From assembly GCF_000003815.2 (NCBI RefSeq), contig NC_049992.1, positions 385,930-449,929 on the forward strand: DNA of 64,000 nucleotides. Direction: 5' to 3'. A program made the translations under genes and the position numbers. Every line of letters starts with the position of its first letter. Positions within the stretch are counted from its first letter, which is position 1. Below are positions 39,801-51,800 of the stretch, piece by piece. A model generated the notes under the pieces. The model saw only the letters and a program-made list of their open reading frames with translations. It did no database searches and was not told where the DNA came from. The DNA comes from Branchiostoma floridae. Lineage: Eukaryota; Chordata; Leptocardii; Amphioxiformes; Branchiostomatidae.

Positions 39801-42800
39801 AGGACCTCTGGGCTCTGGGTCAAACACCCTAGCTGTTACTCCAAAAAATGTCTCAACGCTGCCTAGCTAGAAACAAAATGCCAAGGCTAGGGTGGAGCTT
39901 TAAAACAAGATCTGGGAAATTTGATACCTCTAAACGTCACTTATAATACCGGTAATTCCCTTGAGTCACGTCTAATCTTACAGCAGTGACAACACTGAGA
40001 TATATCGTAAGGTGACTGATAGCAAGATAAACTCTCAACCAATCTGGACCCAGCAAATGGAACAATTATCGCTGACTCATATAAATAGTCTGTTTATGTT
40101 CATAGAATACCAGACATAAACATTGGGCATCTGAACCTGACGTTGAGCTAAAGCTGTCTCTTTGAGCAAGCAAAGAGTTTCAAAGCAGAGTGGGAAAAGC
40201 TGTTAACAGTTTTGCTGTATTTTTAGTTTCTGAAACACTGAGATTTTTAAGAGTTGACTTGAAACAGTTGAAGACAACAACCGAGGCACAAAAAATATCG
40301 AAGGTAAGCATCATTTCTAAAGTATGCCTGTTTCCATCCTCTACTCTCAGCTCAAGAGAAAAATGTCAGAAATGTTTCAAAGTGTGAGGTCTCCAGATTT
40401 CAACTAACATCAATCTTCTTAAACTTAAAATCTAAAACCAGAATGGCGCTTTAAGATCATTCATGGAATCTTCTCCTGTTACAATGAACAAACTTAAGGA
40501 AGAAAGGACTGTCCAATATAGTTGTGAACAAGTAGGCTAAAGATCATACCTTTCCAGCTTGCAACATTTCAATCTGTGAGAACTTCAACTGACTTAAATT
40601 GTACTTCTGAATCAGGCAAATTGTTACACTTACAGTGTACATCATGCAGACCTACACCTAGAAATATCATATTTCACGTTTTCTGCAAAATGCAAATTTA
40701 CAACACTATACCAAGTCTATATGCTTCAAACAGCTTACCAATGTTGCAAATCTTTTTAATGAAAATATTTCACAATTGTCAAAATTTCTTCTAAAAGTGG
40801 CAGGAAAGCATTTCCGGCATCATTGATTGTTACAAAACACAACATACAGTCTGCATGAGTCATGTTAGAAGTTAGTGCATGACTTAATAACTTCCCATTA
40901 GTTTGGGGATTCCCCACTTACAATGTAGTATGATGTAATCATTGCATACCTCAACTACAAAAGGTGAGTACAGTTTATGTTCTTAAACAAGAAATCTGAA
41001 AGGTTAACAGTCTTCACAACAAAGAAAGTTGCAGGCAAGACACAAACTAAGGTAAGAGACTAAGACAACGGTGCATGTATCTGAAGAGTCAACTGGTATG
41101 CAGTGGTTTTTCATACATGAAATATTTTGTTATTGTTTCTTCAGTACTACATGTATATAGATTGTGTGCCCCAACTGAAAATACATGTCATGCAGCTCTT
41201 GTTACAGGTGGTAAGAAATATGTCACAACCTCTTGATGACAATTAAGAGGCAAAAACAAGCCTCTACCAGACTCTACCTGTAAATCGCTGAAAAATTAGT
41301 TATTAGAAATTGGCCAATCATTAATAAACAGATAATTTGTCAGAGGCAGTTAAACTGATCTGACAGCTAACTTGCTTGGCATGTTATCTTTAGCCAATTT
41401 CTACTATGTTTCTAGTGACCTGTGGAGCCTGGTAGAGGTTTTCAAATATCAAGTTCAAGGTATGATGTGAAAATGTCTGTCATTTTCGTCTCTTTTTTGT
41501 AGATGTCTAACAGAAGACTGCTCACTGTTGCCATGACGATCATGGTTATCGACACAGTGCTTTGTGCTGGATGTCGTGATGAGGGCAACGAACAGAAGGG
41601 AGGAGAAATCATTGTGGACGAGAAAGGTTTTGAGTTCCTAAAACCGTTCCTGATGCTCCCAGCAGAAAAGCTTCCTGATTTGTATCTAGACATTCACGAA
41701 AGGTAGGTTTGAGTCTGTTCAGATGTGCAGAAATGTTAACTGTGCTCTCTGACAATTGTTACCTTTGTCAAGAAGGTTTGGGGGATGCATGTGTCTACGT
41801 GTATGTGAGTGTGAGACGTATAACTCCAGGATGCTTTTATGGATTGATAGTTGTTATGTGGATAGTGGGTCTTGATGATACATGTACTTTGGGCCCCTAG
41901 TAGCTTGTTAAGGTACTGCAGCGGAACTTCCAGTGTTGTTTCTAGTGTTCTGAACAAGCTGTTGTCATGATTTTTGAGGGAGGGAGGCAGGCATATTAGA
42001 ATCTAAAAGAGTCTAACACAGAACCTCTATTAATCCATAGGGCCATCCCAGCATGGACCTACCCAACAACACCGACATATGATGGATTAGAGACACCAAG
42101 CGGCATCGCAGTGCCAGACTGTTCCACCTCAACTTGTGAAGATGGAACGACGGCCCACCCCCTGTACGCCCCGCGACTCGTGGCCTGTCCCTTTACCGAT
42201 GAGAACGGTGTGAGGAAGTACAGCGTTCAGAAGAAACAGTTTGCCGTGGCCTGTACATGCGTTCACGACAAAGTTGCCAACGCGCCTAGGAAACACGGCA
42301 AGAAACGTAGAGGGAGGAGGAGGAGGAAAAACGGGGAGGGGCGAAGAAGATCTAGAAAGAGACAGGGCAAGAAAGGGCGTGGCAGTAATCTGGAGTAAAA
42401 TAAAAAGAGACTCAAAGTAGTTTAAAAAGTATCTGTAGGTCATCTGACTAAAGCACAATAGAGAAGGTAACAACTGGTACCGGTAACAAAGGGACATAAT
42501 GATTGATTGTACAGCATGTTAGATCAACTGATGGGAAGTTTTAAAAAAACATGGCCAGGACTCTAGGTTTATAGGAGGACTACTTGTACAGTACATAACA
42601 TGCATTGGCATAAAACCGGTCATAAGCCTTATACCGGTCGATTAAAAATAGTGGAACTTAAAGAGATCTACAATAGTTATTTCTGAGGTATGCACACTTC
42701 AGACATCTAGGTGTCCAATACATAATTTACAAAGCATCGATAACAATGCATTCGAAGACAACAAGGCCAAAAGTTTTCAGGTCATTTTCGGGGCAGGCGA

Positions 42801-45800
42801 GCTCGTCGTGGGACAAACACACTGTCACGTTCATCACCAGATTTGTAGATAATAATCACATGTGCTCACGGCACAAGACGAGCATGATTCAACAGCAATC
42901 TTGAATTTCTTTTGGTGACCTACAACTCGTGTAAAAGTGTGAGGAACCGTTGCATTATCGCCCGGATCTACGACTGAATGGGTCAAATTGAACGTACGCC
43001 GCCATTTTCCCGCCATTTTTAATGCTACGGCCAGCAGTAAAGTTTTACGTCATAGCGGTTGTGACGGACCAAAATTAAATGAAAATTCTTGTCAGTATAC
43101 GCCCATTTTCTCATGACTTTTTGTATGCTCATGCAGATTTTTGTTTTGTGCAACTACTAACAGGAAAGAAAGGAACAACAGAGGATGTATAAAGGTACAT
43201 AGCGGCAGTTAATTGTGCCGTGTTTCGTTCGGCCGGTATAGTGCACCCCCTTCCAACCACGCGCCCGTTCTCCGTGCAATTCCGCGGTGTGTTCCAATTA
43301 CGATATTATGTTTTTAGCAGGACCAGAGAGACAAAATAATTTACACAGAAGAAGTGGCAAAGGTAAGCTGTAACAGCAACATGTAACTGGAGAAAATGAT
43401 GCGTTGATCATTTGCCAAATTAGCATTGCTTGAGAAATTGCAGTAAACCGACCGGTATTATGCCAATGGATGTTAGATGCACATAGGAAAAACAAGACAA
43501 AATGTTACTACATCATGAATGTAACGTAAATTTAAGTTTTTGGCTGTATGTGTACACCACTAACAACCATAATCACACCTCACTTCCAAATTGCGATGTG
43601 AGGATCCTAGTAGTAGTAGCGTACTGATAGTTGAATTAACTTTAAGTTTAACTTAAGAATTTTATTATCTTGTTGTATATATATATATAATATAAAGCAT
43701 TTTTGTACAGAATTTTATCATATAGAATCAATTAGAAATAAGTTGGTTGTAAGTACGGTGTAGCCTGTTGTCGTGCTATATTATAGCTCCCGAGTCTCTT
43801 CTATCCTCTCCGTAGATACGGAAAGAAGAGACTTGGGAGCTATAACACAGCTGGATGCCAGGTTATGAACAGGGTACTTGACTACTTGGATAATCTGTTT
43901 ATATAAAGGGCATGCACTTCTTGTCAATACTGCTAGTGGGAGCTGCTGAAAGCTTCATAGATACATGTACCAAGTACAGACAAGAGAGGGATGGATGATT
44001 CTGGTATAGGGCTGGGTATCGGTACACCGTTTTTTCTTATTGACCGGTCCAGAAAAACTGGACCTGAAAAAATTAGGTGGACCGGATGTTGGACCGATTA
44101 GAAAATTAACAGATTATTTTATAAGGCATTCACACGTTTTGACGCTTGCAGGTAGAAGAAAATAACAAGAGTGAGGTAGAGTAGAGTTTATAGTAATTTC
44201 TACCAAGGTTTACAGCCAATCATACTGGTGCAGTTAGCGTTGTAGGATTTTAAAACGCCAGTGTAAGTCTAATACTCCACCAAACAGATTTCTTTGTAGT
44301 GAAATGGACCATTGGTATGAGTCATACTGCATCAGGTCCAGGTTCAGGTCCGGACCTGGACCTGATCCTTTGGACCTGGACCTGAATGTTCTGTACCGGT
44401 TCCCAGCCCTATTCTGGTACCATAACCAAATCACTTCTGCACTTCAGTATTACTCAGTACATACATGTTGGATAGATTTGGTGGTGTCAAGAATTTGTGG
44501 TTACATTGACAGACCATAGCAAAAACAGAGGGTCTGACTCTGAAATTTTTTTTTTTCAGTAAGACCCAGGCAGCCTATTTTGATTTGCCATAATTCATAG
44601 GAAAAGCCATTTTATTTACAATCATGGTAAATTGTAGCAAGGCGATTAAATTTTGCATAACTGTCTTCAGTGAGTTGAGTATAATTTGTTATAATTTGTT
44701 TCCGTTGGAATTCAAGGTAAATTGTTGTCGGGACCCCCGCCCCCCCCATACAGACCCTCAAATCAAATCAAACCCACCCAGACCAAGTGTCTTATATCAA
44801 CAGAAACTACTGGACACCCATCAATCAACAACCTGACCCAAACAAATAGATGTTTCTGTCTGCAGAGCTTCAGACACCTGGCAGACTGGCAGGTGGCTGT
44901 TATGACTAGATCTCAGGCAGTGATAAAAGTAAGGACCAAAACAGAGGAATTAAGAGGTCTGGAAATACTTTTTCCCTAGGACCAAGTATCAAACTATCAA
45001 ACAAGTAATGTTAGAAAAATATGTACTTGTGATAAAAGTGTGGACCAAAACAAAGGCATTAGCATGTGTGGAAATAGTTCTGTCCCACAGGAGCAAGTGC
45101 TAAACTACATTTATTATAAGACTGAAACATTGGTAAATCTGACTAGATACATTTGAAGTTACTGTATAGGAATTCAAATGTTAGAAAATTTGTACCTGTT
45201 ATAAAAGTAAGGACCAATATAAAGGAATTTCCCACAGGAACAAGTTTTAAACTATTGTAGCATTTGAACACTGCTACATCAAAATGAATCAATGTGAAAT
45301 TACTTTGTATAGAACTTCAAAATTGTTGGAAAACTTTGTACATACGTCATGTAAACCATAGGACCACTGGTAAATCAGATAGATACACGGCATTGTGAAG
45401 CTAGTTGAACTTCTACTGTGTAGGACTACGCAGAAAACTTTGTACATACAACCAATACATAGAGCACTCAATTGATACAAGGTGTTCTGCAACTATAGAT
45501 GCCTATACAAGAGTATACAATGTTAATATATAAGCAACAAGGTATTAGCAAATCACTTTATTATAGGGTTTAACTCTTTTTACACTACGAGTAAGATTTT
45601 ACCATTCTCTAAGCATCAACCTACATTTTGTAATGACATAGACAGTACGGCATTGAAAAAATCCCATTAAAACAAAGGCTACAGTTGTATCTGTTTTGAA
45701 TTAACCTTGAACTCAACAGTTTATCTGCCACCTGCTAAGAAGTTGATAGGAAAATACCTTGAAAATAGGAAACTAAAGTCACTGTAAGTTCATTGGGGAA

Positions 45801-48800
45801 TTGGACACTGGAGGTCACAAAAGTTCATTGCATTTCTACAGATTTAAAGTGAAGAAGACAACAACTATGTAGATTTAGCTTTGCAATCTATCTCTGGTCC
45901 TATCTAATGTTGGGGTGAGCGCTGATTCCTGATTCAAAGGTTCAAAGACTGCTGATCAGAACTGAACACCGAATGGTTTGCACATCTGGGTTGTGAGCTT
46001 GGCTGCCCGTGCTCGGTGCGATAGGTCGTGGGTTCGCATCCCGGGATCGAGCTTGGGGTAAAAGCTGCTCTACTCGCCCCTCTTGTTTCACCCTGGGAAG
46101 GTTCTTAATTAAATCTTATGACAAAAGAGCATAAAAGCTGGCCTCAATATGCCAAAAATTGGGAATCAGCGCTCCCTCAACAATAAATGTCAAAGCCTGC
46201 GGAAGGCTAGAGAAAGTCTGGTGCATCAGACTGAACAAACAGGCCTATTGGGCCTGCTATTGCATGTGGGATCCTTGTGAGCTGCTGTCATGTGAGTAAG
46301 TGCTGATAAGGCCACACCAATTTTATTTGTTGCTTCTCAGATTCGTCTGTCCATTTTTTTTCATTGAAAAAGATTTGGTGTGGCCTAAGCACCACTGACA
46401 CCCCATGGAGAACACTTAGCACTTGTCACCACCTGCTGCTAGGGAGGAGGACTTATTATTACCAACTTTCCCTGCAGAATTTAGCCACTACTCCACATGC
46501 TGCTGGAAAATAGTAGACATTCACCAAATAGACAGATAACATGCCAGGGAAGTTAGCTGGCCCTAACGCAAGCAAAAGTGGCAACCAAGATACTGTAAAT
46601 GCAGAAATGTTCGCGGTGGATTAATGTTCGCGGTTTTCGCAGCGACCACTTTACCGCGAACTTAAATCCACCGCGAACATTATTCTATTAAGGTATTAGA
46701 CTGCAGTCGATGGTGTTACCGCGAAATTAAATCTACCGCGAAAAGTCATTTTTCCCGCTACCGCGAAATTAAATCCCCGCGAACTTAAATGCATTTACAG
46801 TATGTTGTACCATAAAAGAACAAACAGATTGGCAAACTATATTTGTAAGAATGTGGTTTACAGAATGATACTCCAGACAATTCTAAGAAGAGTTTAGTAA
46901 TTTGATACCAAACAGAAAACAAAGTTCTCAGTACACAATGAGAGAACAGATACAGATACAGACACAGATATCTCAGTGCCCATCTGTCACCTTCCTCAGG
47001 GCAATACTGATCAGGGCTCAAAATACTGGGTGCATCATGCATGTGCACCCAGGTGCACCCAAAATTGGAGCTGTGCACCCAATTTTTTTCTGTGAGTGCA
47101 CAGGGTGCACCCAAATATTTTCTTACTTTTATGTATGTTAAGATATCAAAGTATACCAAGTGTTAGAAAGATGATAAAAATGTCTGTCATGGTACTTGTT
47201 TAAGAATTTGATAGCTTGTAACTATGTTTTATTATTAGGTTATTACTTACATTTAAGTGGTGCACCCAAAAATTTTTTGGTGCACCCAATTTTTTAAGCT
47301 GGGTGCACCAGTGCACCTAATCCCAAAAATGAATTTCGAGCCCTGCCGATACTCAGTAACCCAGTGATTTTCAACCCTGATAAAACCATTCCTAGACTTT
47401 TTATCCTGCAGGTGAGAGCTAAACACACAAACAGGGCCAAACAGAATTAGCGGCCACCACAGCTAAACTGGCAGGAGAAGGGTGACTGTGTACATACATA
47501 TTAGGGATAAATGAAACTATCTTTGACAATGATTCTATTTACATATTCATACTAAAAAGGGCATATCCATAAAAGAAAAATGACTAGTATGACAGAATAA
47601 ATAACCGGGTGACCACAGCTAGAAATGTGCAATGGCAAGATGGACATGTACAGAAACAACCATACTAGCTTTACACACAATAGGAATAAATGAAAATGAC
47701 TTTACTGTACTCTACTCTACTGTATATAAGAAGGGCATAAAATGATAGAACAATCACCAGAAAGACAGGACAAAATCATTACAGTTAAAAAAAACTGTAA
47801 AAATGCTATCATCTCCAAGAAGATATTCGAATGTAAAAACATTAAGTTTTCTGACCAGCAAGTTTTCTTCTCATAATCATATGTTTGTCTGTCTGTTTGT
47901 TACTTTGTTGGTTTGTTCGTTTGTTTATTTAGTGTAGAAGATTGTCACCTTCAACATCTGCTTGGAGATAAGTTTGGAGATAGTAAATACCACATATACC
48001 ACAAGGAATGCAATTCTCAGAGTCAGACACATTCTGGCTGCACAGCCTTAAAATACTGCAAATATCTTTTTACCTTGGAGATGCCCTGGGCTTAACTAGA
48101 ATAGTAACTCTCTACTCGTACAAGTACCCTTATAATCTAAGGCTTAGGTCACATAACCAAACCGGGGCCCGTCCGTGCAGCTTTTGGGAGGGAAAATAAT
48201 GATGTAAAAGACACAAAGTATCAAAATAAGATCATGGGCATGATTTGTGTATATTTCTACAGGTATACATTTTAATTTTAAAATTCAGGGCCAGGCCCTG
48301 GTTTGACAATGTAAGCCTTACCCTATCTTACAGTAGTCTCAAGGGGACAATTGGCTTCTAAAAGCTGAAAGAGGGGTTTAATAATCAGGATTATCATCTT
48401 AATTCTACTTAAATGATGCGCAAAGATGATAGGAGAGGAAGGTGACCCACTTAACAAGACTATTATGGGTTGCCCTGACAGAAAGATGTTTGTTTGAACC
48501 TTTATTTATTCATGAGAAGCTCAGATCGGCCTGCAGGCCACTTTTCATTGAGGTCATGAGGGAGGTAAGGGTCAGATGAAATCAAGGAGGTTAAAAAACA
48601 CCTCCTTGATGAAATACAATAGAGATACAGATTACATGGAGTACATTTGTACTAATAAATCTATCAACATCCGAGGAATGGAAAAGTAAATCTGCAGCTG
48701 CAGAAGCACAGAACAGGGCAAGTTTTACTGATCTGATGAAGTCATCAGCTCAAGCAGGTTGAACTGGCAAAAAATTACAAACAGATCCTAGAACATGCAA

Positions 48801-51800
48801 CTTCAAATAAAACGCAATCTCTACTAGTACATAAAAATCTCTGATAAAAACAGATTTACTTCCGGACATTTCGAGTCACATCCATCACTCTGAGTCTGGA
48901 AGTAAATCTCCGCTTTTATCCAGTTGTAGTGGTATTTGAACATTGTTTACATGCATGTCTAACCTTCATAAACAGAACAAGAGCTAAGATGCCCGTAAGC
49001 TGTTACAGTAGTTCCTGTATGTGGCCGATAAAGAGCACAGGCTACCAACTACTTTAGACTCTATAGCCTTTATACCGAGTGTAACTCCTAGTTTCCACTA
49101 TTGCGCACCGGGACATGCCCCTACTCTTTTTTGAAAGGTGTAGAGAGTTTTTTAATGTAGCATGGCTCTCCTCAAACACGGGATCTCCATTTAGCATCCT
49201 ATCTGAGGGACTGCCCTAGCTAAGCTCCGTACTCATTTACAACTGAGTGAAGTGAGGAAAGTCGTGTAAAGTGCCTTTTCCAAGTGCACAAGATCAGTGA
49301 CATGGCAGGAATCAAACTTGAGACCTCTCTGCCCTGAGCCAAACATGCTGCTGCTGCACCACGTGATCCCACACAGTGACAGGTGTGTGGGTGGAGACAG
49401 TGAACAGGTGTGTGGGTGGAGACAGTGAACAGGTGTCATAAACATGTCAGGGCGGAATCCACCTTAAAATCCTGTTAGAGACACTTAAAAAAGTTCAGAT
49501 TTCCTAAATTCTTTCTTAGAAAAGCAGTCTTGGATGTGGCGCAAGTAAAATTTGTCTGGCAATTTTTGGCCAAAATGTATCATGAGGGTCCGCATGGGGG
49601 GTCCCGACAACAATTTACGCTGAATTCAGAAGAACCCCCTACGTATTACGCTTAATCAAGGAAGACAATTACGTTGAATTTGGTCACCTCGCTACGAATT
49701 ACGTAGATAAGATGATTTTCCCTACGATTTAAGGAAAATAAAAATAGGCTGCCTACGCCTTACGGAAAACAGCATGCAGACCCTCTATCATGATTCAAGA
49801 AGTGCAAAAAAACGTAAAGCGGGTACGTATCCCACAGCACTGTGACTGTGCCATGTTGGTGTCATCACTTAAGATTGGATTTGCATTACCCTGATGTTGG
49901 TACATGTACTAGTATGGATTTGGAATAGAGTTGCTTCATCTTATTAAGTACAAAGGTGCCAAAAATATTGACTTTGATAGTTGTTCCACAACCCTGACTC
50001 TGGCTAATATTGCTAAGGCTGCCACTTTGATTGACTGTTTGTATGGCTGAAATAACCACAGATTCTCCAGAGGAAACTGCTGTGTCAGTCATCCCTCGTT
50101 ATCGTTAATTGGCCCCTTCTTATCAGCAGCTAATCAAGCAGAATCAACACTTCCTGGGCCTGAGGTAGCCTGGGTACCATCCGGAAAGCACATGTACAAA
50201 TGTAGTTCCCTCCGGCTTTAATTATACACTATATACAGTTGATTCTTGCTCAGTAGTTAATCAAGAAGAATCAACACTTCCTAGGTTTCAGGAACAAACT
50301 GGGGTGGGCTCTAAATGCTTTTTCTGTACAGCAAATATTATATTTTTTTCTATATTATACACTTTCAAAACCTACAATTTGTAATGTTATGTGTTAGTTA
50401 ATACTGTAACAGTCAAGTCAACATCAAAATCATCCATATCCCTTGTAACTGCAATTGGTTTAATAAGAATATGAATAAGTTTCTTCATATCTATACAATG
50501 TGACATATTGTTCTTCATTGTTTGTTCGTCATTTTTACAGTTACTTGCAAGTTACCTAGTGCACCATACTCCTTAGTAACCACTGGCTCATTATATTTCT
50601 GTGGTTAAAGAAAGTGAAGAGATTGTTGCTACAACATTGCAATATTAGCCTTTGAGCAAGAATTTACCAGAAATGTTTTAGAATATCATCCTCATTCGTC
50701 TGGTACATCAGCTTGGTACCCAGAAACAGAAGCTTGACTTCAGAGCGCCCCCATGTGCCCCAGGTTTCCCTGTCAGTGTGTGCCGGACTGTGAGATCGGA
50801 TTACACAGATAGGGCAGGTAGAACCTCTGAACAAACACTGTCCTTTCAACTACTATTTACCTCATCACACAAATCTGACTGGTCGCCACAATTTCTATTC
50901 TTGTAAACGAATCGGGGTGTTCGCATCGACCGCTCGCGCCGCTTCCCAGACTTTCGGTACGCGAAACAAGCGGTCGGATTGTCCGTTAGTCCGCAGAAGT
51001 CCTTGAGACAGTGCAGGCGCGACCGTTAAAAGCTCAACAATAGCTGCGGTGTCGAATATCAAAACAAACCCAACCAGAACACTCCACTCCAACTGTTGAG
51101 TAGAAAATATACCATGACAAACTAAGGGTCTCCTTCCTTCCCTGGCTTACACAAAAGCATCCACCATCGTGAAAATATATGCCAGGTCCACTTAAAAACT
51201 ATTTTTATTAGTTTCTAACTGCCACAAATTACCCACAAAACAAAGAGGAACCCAGGCAACCCCTCAGTAGTGAACAATCACACCAGACAATAACACTACT
51301 TGAGTAAACAATTCAATATTTAAAAGCCTGGGTGATAAGATAGAACGTTACCAAACACTCTGCAAACTCCATCCAAACTCTCTAAGACATTTAAAAATCT
51401 CAACTCTCACAATGTCATTATGATTTCACATTGTGCAACTGTACAGAACAGAAACAGTTGGGGGTTTTTTTTAATACAGTTTCCTGTTTCTCTTTTACCC
51501 CAGCTCCCTGCACTTGATATATAACGGTTGGAAAGGGTATTGTGTGAGGACTTAAAGTCCTAACAGCCATGTTTGCACATTTTTCTGCGCGGGTTTTGTC
51601 TCCGAGAGCCGGCAAACTTTACGTGCGGGCGATAACTGTCCGAACAAAGGTCGCCACCAAACAAACCTGCCGTCTAACTTGGCAATGATCGCTTTACAGC
51701 CACGTAAAACACGTCATCCTTCTAGCAAGCTACGACCAATTCTTCCTCTTTTTACAAACCGAGTCAAAAACACGCTGAAAAGAAACATCAGGCCATTTCT

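Larger units (their letters stand above)
27976..41260. other. PLCH intron 1, downstream half: no gene recognised outside listed elements
   Basis: Apart from the mobile elements listed separately, this stretch is AT-rich with only short ORFs. A minus ORF at 35351-35587 reads [20 protein letters not shown] after a CATGCAG acceptor-like site and is the only one that looks protein-like. I cannot assign it. Stretches 31000-33500 and 38511-41260 hold nothing I can name beyond SINE pieces. Confidence 0.55.

Noticed and set aside
42129..42497. 122-codon minus ORF
   Set aside because: Antisense shadow of the second exon of the IL-17-like gene; its proline runs mirror the Arg/Lys codons of the cytokine tail.
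50895..51092. Secreted small protein ([20 protein letters not shown] start)
   Set aside because: The hydrophobic start and CpG content are suggestive, but there is no homology, splice or transcript support for 65 codons.
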